DNA of 64,000 nucleotides from Thalassolituus maritimus (GCA_913019975.1 CAJWBH010000007.1:1-64000), one strand, 5' to 3'; shown: positions 36,264-45,802, counted from the stretch's first letter. Notes: a model not told the origin generated them from the letters alone. Program-made: numbers and translations.

Positions 36264-37853
36264 ATGTCTGATACACCATTTCAGCAGGAAGTCGGCAAGC
36301 GTCGGACTTTCGGCATTATCTCCCACCCGGATGCGGGTAAAACCACGATTACCGAAAAGCTGCTGCTGTTCGGGAATGCGATTCAGCTCGCCGGTACCGT
36401 AAAGGGCAAGAAGACCGGCCGTATGGCCACGTCTGACTGGATGCAGATGGAGCAGGAGCGTGGTATCTCGATCACGACCTCGGTGATGCAGTTCCCGTAT
36501 CGTGAGCGCATGGTCAACCTGCTGGATACCCCGGGGCACGAGGACTTCTCAGAAGATACTTACCGCACACTGACCGCTGTTGACTCTGTACTGATGGTGA
36601 TCGACGGCGCGAAAGGTGTAGAAGACCGGACCATCAAGCTGATGGACGTGTGTCGTCTGCGTGACACGCCGATCTTTACCTTCATCAATAAGATGGACCG
36701 CGAAGTCCGCGATCATATCGAAGTACTGGATGAGATCGAGACAGTACTGAACATTAAGTGTGCGCCAGTGACCTGGCCGATCGGTATGGGCAAGGCGTTC
36801 AAAGGTATCTATGACCTGATGACGGACACTATCCATGTGTTCAAGCAGGGGCAGGCGAGCGTTGTTCCAGACGATATTCAGATCAAGGGTCTTGATTCTC
36901 CGGAAGCGCTTGAGTTGCTCGGCGAAGAGCTGGTGGAAGAAGTCAAAGAAGAGATTGAACTGGTACAGGCAGCAAGCCACGAGTTTGATCTGCAGGAATA
37001 CCTGGATGGCAAGCTGACGCCCGTCTTCTTCGGGACAGCACTGGCGAACTTCGGTGTGCGCGAAATGCTCAACTACTTTGTTGAGTGGGCGCCATCACCG
37101 TTACCTCGTGGTACTGATCTTGGCGAAGTGGCGCCGGACAGTGACAAGTTCACAGGCTTTGTCTTTAAAATTCAGGCCAACATGGACCCGAAACACAGGG
37201 ACCGTATTGCCTTCATGCGCATCTGCTCGGGTACCTACAGCAAGGGCATGAAGATGAAGCATGTCCGTATCGGCAAGGATGTAAAGATTGCCGACGCTGT
37301 GACCTTCCTCGCGGGTGACCGCTCGGCGGTCGAAGAGGCCATCTCCGGTGACATTATTGGTTTGCATAACCATGGCACTATCCAGATTGGTGACACCTTT
37401 ACCATGGGTGAAGATCGTCAGTTCACCGGTATTCCGCATTTTGCTCCGGAACTGTTCAAGCGGGTACGCTTAAAAGACCCTCTGAAAATGAAGCAATTGC
37501 AGAAAGGTCTGCAGCAGCTTTCCGAAGAAGGGGCGACCCAGCTGTTTATGCCGCTCAATAACAACGACCTGATTCTTGGCGCTGTGGGTGTGCTGCAGTT
37601 TGACGTCGTGCAGCAGCGTCTGCGGGACGAATACAAAGTTGAGTGTATCTACGAGCCGGTGAACGTAAACACCGCTCGTTGGGTCTACTGCGACGACGAG
37701 CGAAAGCTCGAAGAGTTTAAGCGTAAGGGCGGAGAGAACCTGGCGATTGATGGCGGTGGTTACCTCACCTACATTGCGCCGACTCGCGTCAACCTGTCGT
37801 TGACTGAAGAGCGATGGCCGGAAATTCAGTTCCGCTCAACGCGTGAGCACTGA
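36264..37853 (+). CDS. prfC: Peptide chain release factor 3
   Basis: The 529-residue GTPase recycles RF1/RF2 from the ribosome. G motifs are complete: [14 protein letters not shown] (G1), ERGISITTS (switch), [12 protein letters not shown] (G3), FINKMDRE (G4). The C-terminal domains II and III follow ([21 protein letters not shown]). The length equals E. coli RF3 (529). It stands alone between the TRAP gene and a small membrane protein gene. Confidence 0.97.
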   Translation: MSDTPFQQEVGKRRTFGIISHPDAGKTTITEKLLLFGNAIQLAGTVKGKKTGRMATSDWMQMEQERGISITTSVMQFPYRERMVNLLDTPGHEDFSEDTYRTLTAVDSVLMVIDGAKGVEDRTIKLMDVCRLRDTPIFTFINKMDREVRDHIEVLDEIETVLNIKCAPVTWPIGMGKAFKGIYDLMTDTIHVFKQGQASVVPDDIQIKGLDSPEALELLGEELVEEVKEEIELVQAASHEFDLQEYLDGKLTPVFFGTALANFGVREMLNYFVEWAPSPLPRGTDLGEVAPDSDKFTGFVFKIQANMDPKHRDRIAFMRICSGTYSKGMKMKHVRIGKDVKIADAVTFLAGDRSAVEEAISGDIIGLHNHGTIQIGDTFTMGEDRQFTGIPHFAPELFKRVRLKDPLKMKQLQKGLQQLSEEGATQLFMPLNNNDLILGAVGVLQFDVVQQRLRDEYKVECIYEPVNVNTARWVYCDDERKLEEFKRKGGENLAIDGGGYLTYIAPTRVNLSLTEERWPEIQFRSTREH

Positions 37854-37982
37854 TCTGTCAGTGTTGGGCCTGATCATCGTAATCGCGCGCCATTGATATT
37901 CGTCTGACTTTCCTTGCGGACAGGTCATTCTGAACTAAGCTTTCCTGCATGGATATCATCGCTGTGCGGGGGCTTAGCGACA

Positions 37983-38294
37983 ATGGCGATTTACTTTTTA
38001 TCAGGCGTACTTATCACATTGGTTCTTTGTGGTGGCATACGCTGGTGGATTCAGACTCTCCTGACTCAGGAGAAACTGATGCTGGACGATGCAAAAGGTT
38101 ACTTTCTGATTACCTGTATTGTGGTTGGCTTTCTGGTCAGCGCCGGATTTTTCTGGGCAGGGCAGGTAATGGGATATGACCAGGCAGAAGAGACATCTCA
38201 GGCAATGGGGCTGGCGATTCTGTTAGACGTCATGGTGGCACTTCTGAGTCTGATCTGGGGCTTGGTTTCTCTCAAGGAGCCAGAGCAGTATTGA
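37983..38294 (+). CDS. Small membrane protein, unknown function
   Basis: Start ATG 37983 (MAIYFLSGVLITLV) is chosen since a signal-like first helix begins there; the longer frame from 37914 overlaps nothing convincing. The 103-residue product has three hydrophobic segments (about 3-22, 45-65, 80-98) and a short polar link. No family is recognised. It lies between prfC and rplM on the same strand. Confidence 0.5.
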   Translation: MAIYFLSGVLITLVLCGGIRWWIQTLLTQEKLMLDDAKGYFLITCIVVGFLVSAGFFWAGQVMGYDQAEETSQAMGLAILLDVMVALLSLIWGLVSLKEPEQY

Positions 38295-38341
38295 GGTTTT
38301 ACCTTGTAATGCAGGGACTTAAAAACTAATTGAATTAGTCC

Positions 38342-38370
38342 TTGCACTACCCCAATCCCTCCTATAGAAT
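38342..38370 (+). promoter_or_regulatory. Sigma-70 promoter of rplM-rpsI
   Basis: TTGCAC (38342-38347) and TAGAAT (38365-38370) are separated by 17 bases. The -35 differs from consensus at one position and the -10 at two. The predicted transcript start near 38377 leaves a 40-base leader to rplM. Confidence 0.6.
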
Positions 38371-38416
38371 GCCGCCCTCTTTTCGAATCAACAATGCCCT
38401 TGAAGGCGAGAATTTG

Positions 38417-38848
38417 ATGAAAACTTACAGCGCAAAACCAGAAGCCGTAAAACGTGAGTGGTTTGTTGTTGATGCAGCTGATAAAACGCTGGGTCGCCTG
38501 GCCACTGAGGTTGCTCTCCGCCTGAGAGGAAAGCACAAGCCAGAATACACTCCACACGTTGACACCGGTGATTACATCGTTGTTATCAACGCAGACAAAG
38601 TAAAAGTAACCGGCAAGAAAGCTGGCGATAAGATGTATCATCGCCACACAGGTTACCCGGGTGGTCTGAAATCGATCTCTTTTGAGAAGCTGATCGATTA
38701 CAAACCAGAACAGGTAATCGAACTTGCGGTGAAAGGCATGCTTCCTAAGAATCCTCTTGGTCGTGCTATGTTCAAGAAAATGAAAGTTTACGCAGGTACT
38801 GAGCACCCACATACTGCTCAGCAACCGCAAGAACTGAAACTGGGATAA
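38417..38848 (+). CDS. rplM: 50S ribosomal protein L13
   Basis: The 143-residue product begins [20 protein letters not shown], and ends KLG. Signature segments [17 protein letters not shown] and [11 protein letters not shown] are present. ATG 38417 follows GGCGAG. It forms the usual L13-S9 operon with rpsI four bases later. Confidence 0.98.
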   Translation: MKTYSAKPEAVKREWFVVDAADKTLGRLATEVALRLRGKHKPEYTPHVDTGDYIVVINADKVKVTGKKAGDKMYHRHTGYPGGLKSISFEKLIDYKPEQVIELAVKGMLPKNPLGRAMFKKMKVYAGTEHPHTAQQPQELKLG

Positions 38849-38852
38849 GATG

Positions 38853-39245
38853 ATGGCAGTAACACAATACTATGGTACCGGTCGTCGTAAGACCTCCACC
38901 GCGCGCGTCTTTCTGCGTCCTGGTACTGGCAGCATCGTAGTAAACAAGCGTCCTCTGGACGAGTACTTCGGTCGTGAAACGGCTCGTATGGTTGTTCGTC
39001 AGCCACTCGAACTGACTGAAAGCCTCGAAAAGTTCGACGTGATCATCAACGTACAAGGCGGTGGCGGTAATGGCCAGGCCGGTGCAATCCGTCACGGTAT
39101 CACCCGTGCACTGATGCAGTACGATGAAACTCTGCGTCCTTCACTGCGTGCAGCGGGTTACGTTACTCGTGACGCTCGTGAAGTTGAACGTAAGAAAGTG
39201 GGTCTGCGTAAAGCACGTAAGAAGCCACAGTTCTCCAAGCGTTAA
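38853..39245 (+). CDS. rpsI: 30S ribosomal protein S9
   Basis: The 130-residue product begins [19 protein letters not shown] and ends KKPQFSKR, the typical S9 tail that contacts the P-site tRNA. ATG 38853 is the second of two adjacent ATGs; the first (38850) would add one Met. It follows rplM directly. Confidence 0.98.
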   Translation: MAVTQYYGTGRRKTSTARVFLRPGTGSIVVNKRPLDEYFGRETARMVVRQPLELTESLEKFDVIINVQGGGGNGQAGAIRHGITRALMQYDETLRPSLRAAGYVTRDAREVERKKVGLRKARKKPQFSKR

Positions 39246-39267
39246 TCCAACGCTGCAGAGCAGAAAG

Positions 39268-39306
39268 AAGCGCTTATTGGCACAGATCAATAAGCGCTTT
39301 TTTTAT
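39268..39306 (+). terminator. Terminator after rpsI
   Basis: AAGCGCTTATTG and CAATAAGCGCTT form a 12-bp perfect stem around an 8-base loop, followed by TTTTTTTAT. It separates the ribosomal genes from petABC. Confidence 0.93.
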
Positions 39307-39339
39307 GCCCAAAACCCCATGCCTTGTGGGTATTTCTGG

Positions 39340-39368
39340 TTGTTTCCTGACCCTGTTTTCTCTATTAT
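39340..39368 (+). promoter_or_regulatory. Putative sigma-70 promoter of petABC
   Basis: TTGTTT (39340-39345) and TATTAT (39363-39368) are separated by 17 bases, about 100 bases upstream of petA. Confidence 0.5.
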
Positions 39369-39468
39369 GTGCGCCGCCCTGTATGCTACGCTTGATCTGT
39401 ATAAATTATGTACAACTAGCGCAGGTCGTGTAGCTGCATAAGAATTTAAATGATGGGAGAAGATGGTA

Positions 39469-40065
39469 ATGAGTCAAGACGGCGTTAATAAGGCCCGGCG
39501 TACTCTGCTGGTCGGCGCTACTGCCGGTGTCGGTGCTGTCGGTGCTGGCTTCCTTGCGGTGCCCTTCGTTAAGTCCTGGATGCCAAGCGAAAAAGCAAAG
39601 GCAGCAGGTGCTCCGGCGAAGATCGATGTCAGCAAAGTTGAGCCAGGTGCAATGGTCACCGCTGAATGGCGCGGTAAGCCGGTGTATGTCGCCCGCCGTA
39701 CCGAAGACATGCTGAACACTCTGGAAGGCCTCGCTGACCGGTTGAAAGATCCTGAGAACGCTAATAAAGCGCAGCAGCCTGAATACGCTGACAACCTTTA
39801 CCGTTCCCGCAAGCCTGAGCTGATCGTTCTGCTGGGTGTATGTACTCACCTGGGGTGTGCGCCTAAGTATGTACCTGAAGTTGAGCCTCAGCCGTTTGAT
39901 CCAAACTGGCAGGGTGGTTGGTTCTGCCCATGTCACGGTTCACGCTTCGACCTGTCTGGCCGTGTATACGGTGGTTCTCCGGCGTCTGACAACCTGGTTG
40001 TCCCTGCCTACATGTTCGAGAGCGACAACGTAGTCGTGGTCGGTGTTGATGAGGAGAACGCGTAA
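39469..40065 (+). CDS. petA: Rieske iron-sulfur subunit of cytochrome bc1
   Basis: The 198-residue protein starts at ATG 39469 (GGGAG 9 bases before; ATG 39463 is too near). It has an N-terminal twin-arginine-type signal anchor (KARRTLLVGATAGVGAVGAGF), and the Rieske cluster ligands CTHLGC and CPCHGS. It transfers electrons from quinol to cytochrome c1 on the periplasmic side. The gene overlaps petB by one base. Confidence 0.96.
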   Translation: MSQDGVNKARRTLLVGATAGVGAVGAGFLAVPFVKSWMPSEKAKAAGAPAKIDVSKVEPGAMVTAEWRGKPVYVARRTEDMLNTLEGLADRLKDPENANKAQQPEYADNLYRSRKPELIVLLGVCTHLGCAPKYVPEVEPQPFDPNWQGGWFCPCHGSRFDLSGRVYGGSPASDNLVVPAYMFESDNVVVVGVDEENA

Positions 40066-41291
40066 TGAGCCAGAACACCAATAAAATCATGGCCTGGATC
40101 GACGACCGTCTGCCGGTTACCCAGACCTATGAAAAGCATATGTCTAAGTACTATGCTCCGAAGAACTTCAACTTCTGGTACTTCTTCGGCGTACTTTCTA
40201 TGCTCATGCTCGTTAACCAGATTCTGACGGGTATCTGGCTGACCATGCAGTTCACGCCAAGTGCTGAAGCTGCTTTCGCTTCTGTTGAATACATCATGCG
40301 TGACGTAGAGTGGGGCTGGCTGATCCGCTACATGCACTCCACCGGCGCGACCTTCTTCTTTGTTGCTGTCTACCTCCACATGATGCGTGCGATTCTGTAC
40401 GGGTCATACCAGAAGCCACGTGAGCTGATCTGGATCTTCGGTATGCTGATCTATCTGGCACTGATGGCTGAAGCTTTCATGGGTTACGTACTGCCATGGG
40501 GTCAGATGTCATACTGGGGTGCTCAGGTAATTATTTCCCTGTTCTCTGTCATGCCATACGGCGACCTGCTGACTGAGTGGATCCGTGGTGACTTCCTGAT
40601 TTCAGGCGCTACCCTGAACCGCTTCTTCGCTCTGCACGTTGTTGCTGTACCTCTGGTTATTGTTGCTCTCGTTGTTATGCACCTGCTGGCGCTGCACGAA
40701 GTAGGCTCTAACAACCCAGATGGCGTTGATATCAAGAAGCACAAAGACGAAAACGGCAAGCCACTCGATGGCATCCCGTTCCACCCTTACTACACCGTTC
40801 ACGATCTGGTGGGTATTGTGGTCTTCCTGATGGTGTTCTGTACTGTGCTGTTCTTCTTCCCGGAAGGTAACGGCTTCATGCTGGAATACGCTAACTTCGA
40901 GCCTGCTAACGGCCTGAAGACTCCTGAGCATATTGCCCCTGTATGGTACTTCGGTGCGTTCTACGCCATTCTGCGTGCGGTTCCGGATAAGTTGCTGGGT
41001 GTAATCGCTATGGGTGCTGCTATTGCTGTACTGTTCGTACTGCCTTGGCTGGATCGTAGCCCGGTACGCAGCTGGCGCTACAAAGGTATCGTTAGCCGTA
41101 TCTACATCGTGATCTTTGGCTTCAACTTCGCACTGCTGACCTGGTTGGGTACACAGCCTGCAACTGAGCTTCTGACTCTGATCGCTCAGATCGCATCTGT
41201 TATCTACTTTGGTTACTTCGTCTTCCTGCCACTGGCACCGAAGTTCGAGAAAACCAAGCCTGTCCCTGAGCGCGTAACTGGAGGCCACTAA
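40065..41291 (+). CDS. petB: Cytochrome b subunit of cytochrome bc1
   Basis: The 408-residue membrane protein has about eight helices and binds two b haems (RYMHSTGATFFFVAVYLHMMR and FALHVVAVPLVIVALVVMHLLALH). The quinol site PEW-type motif appears as APVWYFGAFYAIL with PEH just before it. The whole cytochrome b6 plus C-terminal part is in one chain, as in proteobacteria. It is coupled to petA and petC. Confidence 0.97.
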   Translation: MSQNTNKIMAWIDDRLPVTQTYEKHMSKYYAPKNFNFWYFFGVLSMLMLVNQILTGIWLTMQFTPSAEAAFASVEYIMRDVEWGWLIRYMHSTGATFFFVAVYLHMMRAILYGSYQKPRELIWIFGMLIYLALMAEAFMGYVLPWGQMSYWGAQVIISLFSVMPYGDLLTEWIRGDFLISGATLNRFFALHVVAVPLVIVALVVMHLLALHEVGSNNPDGVDIKKHKDENGKPLDGIPFHPYYTVHDLVGIVVFLMVFCTVLFFFPEGNGFMLEYANFEPANGLKTPEHIAPVWYFGAFYAILRAVPDKLLGVIAMGAAIAVLFVLPWLDRSPVRSWRYKGIVSRIYIVIFGFNFALLTWLGTQPATELLTLIAQIASVIYFGYFVFLPLAPKFEKTKPVPERVTGGH

Positions 41292-41292
41292 G

Positions 41293-42060
41293 ATGAAACT
41301 GGGCATGAAAAAGATATTTGCACTGGTTGCTGCCTTCGTCCCTGCGCTCGCACTGGCTGCTGGCAGCAGCGTTCCACTGGATGAGCACCTGACTGACCTG
41401 CATGACACCGCGTCACTGCAGCGTGGTGCTCAGACTTTTGCTAACTACTGCATGGGCTGTCACTCTATGGAGCACGCCCGTTACAACCGCGTAGCGAAAG
41501 ATCTGGATATTCCAGAAGAACTGATGATGGAAAACCTTGTATTCGCCGACAAGAAGTTCGGTGACAAGATGACCATCGCAATGGATCAGGTAGATTCTAA
41601 GCGTTGGTTCGGTGCTACGCCTCCGGATCTGACACTGGTTGCACGTGTACGCCGTCCTGACTGGCTGTACACCTACCTGCGCAGCTTCTACGAAGACGAC
41701 AGCCGTCCATGGGGCGTTAACAACGTTGTCTTCAAAGATGTAGGTATGCCACACGTTCTGGCAGAGCTGCAGGGTAATCAGGTACTGGGTACTGCACTGG
41801 TTGAAGAGGGTTTCGACACTCTGACTGGTCAGCCTATCATGGTCGAAAAAGAGCATGTCCTGTACATCGAAGAAGAAGGCACGCTGTCTGCTGATGAGTA
41901 CGACAAGCTGGTCTACGACCTCGTGAACTTCATGGTTTACATGGCTGAGCCAATCGCTGTTGAGCGTGAGCGTCTCGGTTGGTGGGTTCTGCTGTTCCTG
42001 GCCATCTTCTTTGTACCGGTATACTTCCTGAACAAAGAGTTCTGGCGCGATATTAAGTAA
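41293..42060 (+). CDS. petC: Cytochrome c1 subunit of cytochrome bc1
   Basis: The 255-residue product has a signal peptide, the haem motif CMGCH, followed by SMEHARYNR, and a C-terminal membrane anchor (WWVLLFLAIFFVPVYFLNKEFWRDIK). The Met axial ligand lies in the second half. It completes petABC, separated from petB by one base. Confidence 0.96.
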   Translation: MKLGMKKIFALVAAFVPALALAAGSSVPLDEHLTDLHDTASLQRGAQTFANYCMGCHSMEHARYNRVAKDLDIPEELMMENLVFADKKFGDKMTIAMDQVDSKRWFGATPPDLTLVARVRRPDWLYTYLRSFYEDDSRPWGVNNVVFKDVGMPHVLAELQGNQVLGTALVEEGFDTLTGQPIMVEKEHVLYIEEEGTLSADEYDKLVYDLVNFMVYMAEPIAVERERLGWWVLLFLAIFFVPVYFLNKEFWRDIK

Positions 42061-42087
42061 TTTCGCTTAATTGAGCCTGAGTCAGAG

Positions 42088-42115
42088 CCCGACCGCCTTA
42101 AACAGCGGTCGGGCT
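42088..42115 (+). terminator. Hairpin terminator after petC
   Basis: CCCGACCGC and GCGGTCGGG form a 9-bp perfect stem around CTTAAACA, followed by CTGTATTCGTTT. The T tract is poor, so readthrough into sspA may be frequent. Confidence 0.6.
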
Positions 42116-42172
42116 GTATTCGTTTCAGGCCGTGCCCAATTAACTATTCGCAGTTATAAAAGAGAGGAAACT

Positions 42173-42799
42173 ATGGGAGTTGTAGCCAAGCGCTCTTCCA
42201 TGACGTTCTTATCCGATGCGGCTGATCACTACAGCCACCGTGTACGCATCGTACTCGCCGAGAAAGGCGTTACGGTTGATATTCACGATATCGACCCGGA
42301 TAACAAGCCAGAAGATCTGGCCACACTGAACCCGTACAACAGCCTGCCAACCCTGGTAGACCGCGAGCTGGTTCTGTATGAGCCAAACGTAATGATGGAA
42401 TACCTCGATGAGCGTTTTCCTCACCCGCCACTGCTGCCAGTATATCCGGTAGCGCGTGCGCAGAGCCGTCTGTGGATGCACCGCATCGAACGCGACTGGT
42501 GTGGTCTGATCGAAACTATCCTGACCGGCAAACCAAAGGATGCAGACAAGGCGCGTAAAGCACTGACTGACAGCCTGGTTGCGACGACTCCTATCTTCAC
42601 TGAGATGCCGTTCTTCATGAGCGAAGAGTTCTCAATTGTAGATTGCTGTGTCGCTCCTATCCTGTGGCGTCTGCCGCAGCTTGGTATCGAGCTGCCTGAA
42701 AAGCAGTGCAAGCCATTGATTCAGTACATGGAGCGTTTGTTCGAGCGCGAAAGCTTCCAGGCATCACTGTCTGAAGCTGAACGCGAGATGCGCGACTGA
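42173..42799 (+). CDS. sspA: Stringent starvation protein A
   Basis: ATG 42173 is preceded by AGAGAGG. The 208-residue protein has a GST-like fold: thioredoxin-type N-domain ([57 protein letters not shown]) and an all-helical C-domain. SspA binds RNA polymerase and helps stress survival; it is always near sspB. The N-terminal GSH Cys is replaced by Ser/Asp, as in SspA. Confidence 0.95.
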   Translation: MGVVAKRSSMTFLSDAADHYSHRVRIVLAEKGVTVDIHDIDPDNKPEDLATLNPYNSLPTLVDRELVLYEPNVMMEYLDERFPHPPLLPVYPVARAQSRLWMHRIERDWCGLIETILTGKPKDADKARKALTDSLVATTPIFTEMPFFMSEEFSIVDCCVAPILWRLPQLGIELPEKQCKPLIQYMERLFERESFQASLSEAEREMRD

Positions 42800-42800
42800 T

Positions 42801-43229
42801 ATGAAAGATAAGATGACACCCAGCCGTCCGTATCTGATGCGGGCGCTGAATGAATGGATCCTCGACAACGACTGCACACCGTATGTGCTGGTCGATGCCG
42901 GGCTCCCCAATGTTCAGGTTCCTGACGATTACGTAAACAACGGACAGATCGTGCTGAACATCAGCCCATCTGCAGTACGCAGTCTGCTGATCAATCAGGA
43001 TGGGCTGTCATTTAATGCACGCTTCGGTGGTGTTCCGATGGATATCTATGTGCCCCTGATTGCGATCCTGGCGATATACGCCAAGGAAAACGGTCAGGGC
43101 ATGGTGTTCGGGTCTGAGGCCGGCGCGCCTGATCCGGATGATCCACCGCCTCCTCCAGGTAAGCCGGAGAAAACGAGCAAGTCTGATTCATCAGGTTCTG
43201 GTCGTCCGTCACTCAAGGTTGTTAAATAA
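42801..43229 (+). CDS. sspB: ClpXP specificity-enhancing factor SspB
   Basis: The 142-residue product binds ssrA-tagged proteins and hands them to ClpXP. The N-terminal domain is typical (SRPYLMRALNEWILDNDCTPYVLVDA, then QIVLNISPSAVRSL). The tail is a Pro/Ser-rich linker ending in a short hydrophobic-basic motif (RPSLKVVK), the ClpX-binding tail. It starts just after sspA. Confidence 0.96.
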   Translation: MKDKMTPSRPYLMRALNEWILDNDCTPYVLVDAGLPNVQVPDDYVNNGQIVLNISPSAVRSLLINQDGLSFNARFGGVPMDIYVPLIAILAIYAKENGQGMVFGSEAGAPDPDDPPPPPGKPEKTSKSDSSGSGRPSLKVVK

Positions 43230-43250
43230 CAGCGTTAAGTGAGTGCACAC

Positions 43251-43273
43251 AAACCGCCTACGGGCGGTTTTTT
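43251..43273 (+). terminator. Terminator after sspB
   Basis: AAACCGCC-tac-GGGCGGTTT is followed by TTT, a typical stem at the end of the petABC-sspAB region. The accessory island starts right after it. Confidence 0.9.
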
Positions 43274-43343
43274 AATGCCTGCTTAAAACTAAACCGGGTT
43301 TTACACTGTCGTAATTTTACTGAATTAAAGAACGAGGCATAAC

Positions 43344-43694
43344 GTGGCAACACCGGAAGATCTTGAACGCCTTAAGCAGGTAGAGCGGTTTGCGCGCATG
43401 ATGGATGCGCAGTTCAGGATTCCGTTTACACGCTTTTCGATTGGTCTCGATGGAATTATTGGTTTGCTACCCGGGATAGGTGATGGTGCGTCTTTCCTTA
43501 TGGCGCTCTATCCTGTCGTTCTTGCGCACAGATCAGGGGCTGGCTTCTGGCTGAAATTCCGTATGGTGATGAACATAGCTGTCGATACCGTGATTGGTGC
43601 AATACCACTGATCGGTGACCTATTCGATATTGGCTTTAAAGCCAACCTTCGAAACGCAAAACTGCTGCGTAAGTTTCTGGAAGAACGACAGTAG
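43344..43694 (+). CDS. DUF4112 protein
   Basis: The 116-residue product starts at GTG 43344 with GAGG upstream. It shows the DUF4112 pattern (FRIPFTRFSIGLDGIIGLLPGIGDGASFLMALYPV, AVDTVIGAIPLIGDLFDIGFKANLRNAKLL). Family members are small membrane proteins with two hydrophobic hairpins. The function is not known. It opens the island after sspB. Confidence 0.85.
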   Translation: MATPEDLERLKQVERFARMMDAQFRIPFTRFSIGLDGIIGLLPGIGDGASFLMALYPVVLAHRSGAGFWLKFRMVMNIAVDTVIGAIPLIGDLFDIGFKANLRNAKLLRKFLEERQ

Positions 43695-43721
43695 TATTCA
43701 CTGAGCGAAGTTATAGCTCTG

Positions 43722-44159
43722 CTACACCAGAGCGATAACAACCCCATAGAACAAGATAAGAAAACCACCGATTTCCGCCGCGATCAGTGTCCACATATAG
43801 ACAGGAATCGACTTATGAACAAAGGTCGGCTTCTCTCCGTCTGACAGATGCAACTGATTGCGTGTGTCTTGTTTTATTCCGTGGATAAAGTAACTGATTA
43901 CCGCAGTGGCAAAATACCCCACCAGAAGTATGACCGCTAATACCTCTAGCCAATCGGCTAACTCACTGATCAGAACAAACTGATAGATCAGCACGCAGGC
44001 AAACGCATACATTAAAGACGCTCGGTGACACACATCGATATAAATGTGAGCACGCCCCTTTGGTGAAGCAACGATCTGCTGATACTTAATCACGCCTGTG
44101 ATCAGACCAAAAAGAAAGAACAAACCGGCAGACAGAATAGAAATAACAGCCGCAGACAT
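43722..44159 (-). CDS. Four-helix membrane protein, unknown
   Basis: The 145-residue product has four membrane segments (about 4-24, 48-68, 72-92, 118-143). No catalytic motif or known family is recognised. It lies convergent with the DUF4112 gene. Confidence 0.6.
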   Translation of the reverse strand: MSAAVISILSAGLFFLFGLITGVIKYQQIVASPKGRAHIYIDVCHRASLMYAFACVLIYQFVLISELADWLEVLAVILLVGYFATAVISYFIHGIKQDTRNQLHLSDGEKPTFVHKSIPVYMWTLIAAEIGGFLILFYGVVIALV

Positions 44160-44310
44160 AACAGAACCCTTTTACTGAAGATCATCAGTGTAATCAGACA
44201 AAGCCCGTGTGTGTAGGAGTGATGTTACTGCGTTGTGGGAGCGAATCAGCCGAAGGCTATTCGCGATAGCAATAGAACAGGTTAGCAGCGCAGGCATCAA
44301 GCCAGACTTG

Positions 44311-44327
44311 AGCCTGACATTCAGGCT
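44311..44327. promoter_or_regulatory. Perfect hairpin upstream of the toxin locus
   Basis: AGCCTGA-cat-TCAGGCT lies 15 bases before the ATG of the first toxin-region gene (44343). It has no T tract and could be an operator or an mRNA structure near the ribosome site. Confidence 0.3.
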
Positions 44328-44342
44328 TACATTGAGACTGCT

Positions 44343-44786
44343 ATGGCCCTCATGCATAATTGCCAGAATAAGCACTTAACCAGGGAAGACATTGTGCCTG
44401 AACTACTTTTCCTCAAAGAGCCTGTCAAAGCATCAGATGTACTGCATGGACTGAGCTCCGATGATACTCAACAACTGTGTACGGCAAACCAGGTTATGCC
44501 GGGCACATCGTTGCCACGTTCTACCGTTTTCAGCCTTGAGTCCGACAGTCTGTCGGTCAGTGTCCGTAATCAACTGAACCGGGTAGCACCTGCTGAACGT
44601 CAGTGTATTGCGGGTGTCGCGGAAGCGTGCGGTGATGAAACTGCCGTTCTGGCCGCGTTTCTCGATCGTTATTTCGGCGATGAGAACATGGCTAAGCTGA
44701 ATGCAGCGATTGGTGCGGGTGCAACCGGGGCTTTTGAGCGCCTGAATAACTTTGAAAAAGCCGTCGTTACCTACCAGAATCATTGA
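44343..44786 (+). CDS. N-terminal part of a putative polymorphic toxin
   Basis: The 147-residue product has no signal peptide. Residues about 80-147 are helical (RQCIAGVAEACGDETAVLAAFLDRYFGDENM... FERLNNFEKAVVTYQNH). The stop overlaps a TTG start in another frame (TTGA at 44783-44786) that opens the next gene, whose first residues continue the same helical style (NNLRSLVESGKYG). This suggests either two coupled genes or one gene broken by a frameshift. No known toxin-export domain is recognised. Confidence that it is expressed is moderate. Confidence 0.55.
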   Translation: MALMHNCQNKHLTREDIVPELLFLKEPVKASDVLHGLSSDDTQQLCTANQVMPGTSLPRSTVFSLESDSLSVSVRNQLNRVAPAERQCIAGVAEACGDETAVLAAFLDRYFGDENMAKLNAAIGAGATGAFERLNNFEKAVVTYQNH

Positions 44787-45400
44787 ATAATCTGCGCAGC
44801 CTGGTGGAGTCTGGCAAATACGGACGCGGGCACGGTCAGCAAGTTATCGAGGCTAAGCGCTCTGTGCGTATCGCCTATGCTGAACTGGCTCAGCGCTATG
44901 CCATTGAATTACAGAGCTTCTCACCTGAAGCTCACCGTGCCAAAAATCGCGGAACGGCCTTCAGTAATGCAGAGCGCGGTATCACGCTGGCAAAGCGTAA
45001 ACCGAGAGCGACTAAGCCGGACATCCGGTTAAACGTAGAAGGGCAGTTACAGGCCAGTCAGATTGCGAAGATGGGTAAACTGATCAATGGGCTCGGTACA
45101 GCGACGATTGTCGCCGATGGCGTCTTCCGGACGACGGAAGTCATGGGAATTGCCGAAGACGGTGGTGACTGGATGCGTGCTGGTGCGCGAGAGGTGACTG
45201 GGTTTGGGCTGGGTACAGCTTCTGGGTTATATGCAGGTGGTTTGGCCTACTCTGGTTTGATTGCTCTTGCTGGCCCCGTAGGATGGGGAGTGCTGGGAGC
45301 TATCTTTGCTGTCAGTTTAGCTGCTGGTTACCTCGCATCGACAATTGGTAGTGCTGCCGGAGAGAAGCTATCTGACCGTGTATGGGAGCTATCGCAGTGA
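44783..45400 (+). CDS. Putative pore-type toxin, C-terminal part
   Basis: The 205-residue product starts at TTG 44783, overlapping the previous stop. A basic helical first half (to about residue 95) precedes a conserved-looking segment (GTATIVADGVFRTTEVMG, then AEDGGDWMRAGAREVTGFG), and a hydrophobic Gly/Ala-rich C-terminus (GLIALAGPVGWGVLGAIFAVSLAAGYLAS) that could insert in membranes. The segment before that tail is repeated, 94% identical in DNA, 741 bases downstream. The next gene overlaps it by GTGA and encodes a small membrane protein, the usual layout of toxin followed by immunity. Toxicity is inferred, not shown. Confidence 0.6.
   Translation: MNNLRSLVESGKYGRGHGQQVIEAKRSVRIAYAELAQRYAIELQSFSPEAHRAKNRGTAFSNAERGITLAKRKPRATKPDIRLNVEGQLQASQIAKMGKLINGLGTATIVADGVFRTTEVMGIAEDGGDWMRAGAREVTGFGLGTASGLYAGGLAYSGLIALAGPVGWGVLGAIFAVSLAAGYLASTIGSAAGEKLSDRVWELSQ
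45092..45209 (+). repeat. Direct repeat, copy 1 (toxin switch region)
   Basis: This 118-base segment inside the toxin gene matches 45833-45950 with about seven mismatches and no gaps, at an offset of 741 bases (a multiple of three). Identity drops sharply beyond it although protein similarity continues. Such a repeat is where homologous recombination could swap toxin tails. Confidence 0.85.
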
Positions 45401-45759
45401 CTCTTTTTGATTACGTATTGGTCGCCTGGATATGCTTGATGATCTTGACCTGCGTGTTCTGGATTTTGTTTAGCAGGAAGAATTTAAATGCGCTTGAAGA
45501 GCGCGCAAAGAAAGCTGGCTTGTATGAGCAAGAGCCAGTAGATGTTATGGGGACCCGAGTCTTAATTATCTCCAATGTATTGGTATTGCCTACATATATT
45601 GCGAGGCGCTTTGAAGGCACACCGCTGGAGGGGATCTCAAAGATGAGGGCATATGCGAGTGTTGCTGACAGGCGCTCCGCTTTATTGCTGGTACTCGCTA
45701 TGCACACTCTGGCTCTCTTAACGCTGGCAATATACTTTTTACCTGTAAGGTATCAATGA
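45397..45759 (+). CDS. Putative immunity membrane protein
   Basis: GTG 45397 overlaps the toxin stop (GTGA); the in-frame ATG 45382 lies inside the toxin gene and is less likely, since the paralogue has the same GTGA layout. The 120-residue product has two or three membrane segments (about 4-24, 60-75, 92-114) and a charged loop (SRKNLNALEERAKKAGLYEQEPVDVMGTRVL). It is a diverged paralogue of the gene at 46138-46491 (matching SRxN, VDxxGxRVL and DRRxALLL). Membrane immunity proteins typically protect against pore-forming toxins. Confidence 0.6.
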   Translation: MTLFDYVLVAWICLMILTCVFWILFSRKNLNALEERAKKAGLYEQEPVDVMGTRVLIISNVLVLPTYIARRFEGTPLEGISKMRAYASVADRRSALLLVLAMHTLALLTLAIYFLPVRYQ

Positions 45760-45802
45760 GCTTTCGTTTTTCTATACCGGGTATTTTTACTCCAGTATTC
45801 CT

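Noticed and set aside
44751-44786. Programmed -1 frameshift joining the two toxin-region genes
   Set aside because: GAAAAAG is present, but it is out of phase with the reading frame for a slippery site, and no downstream structure is evident.
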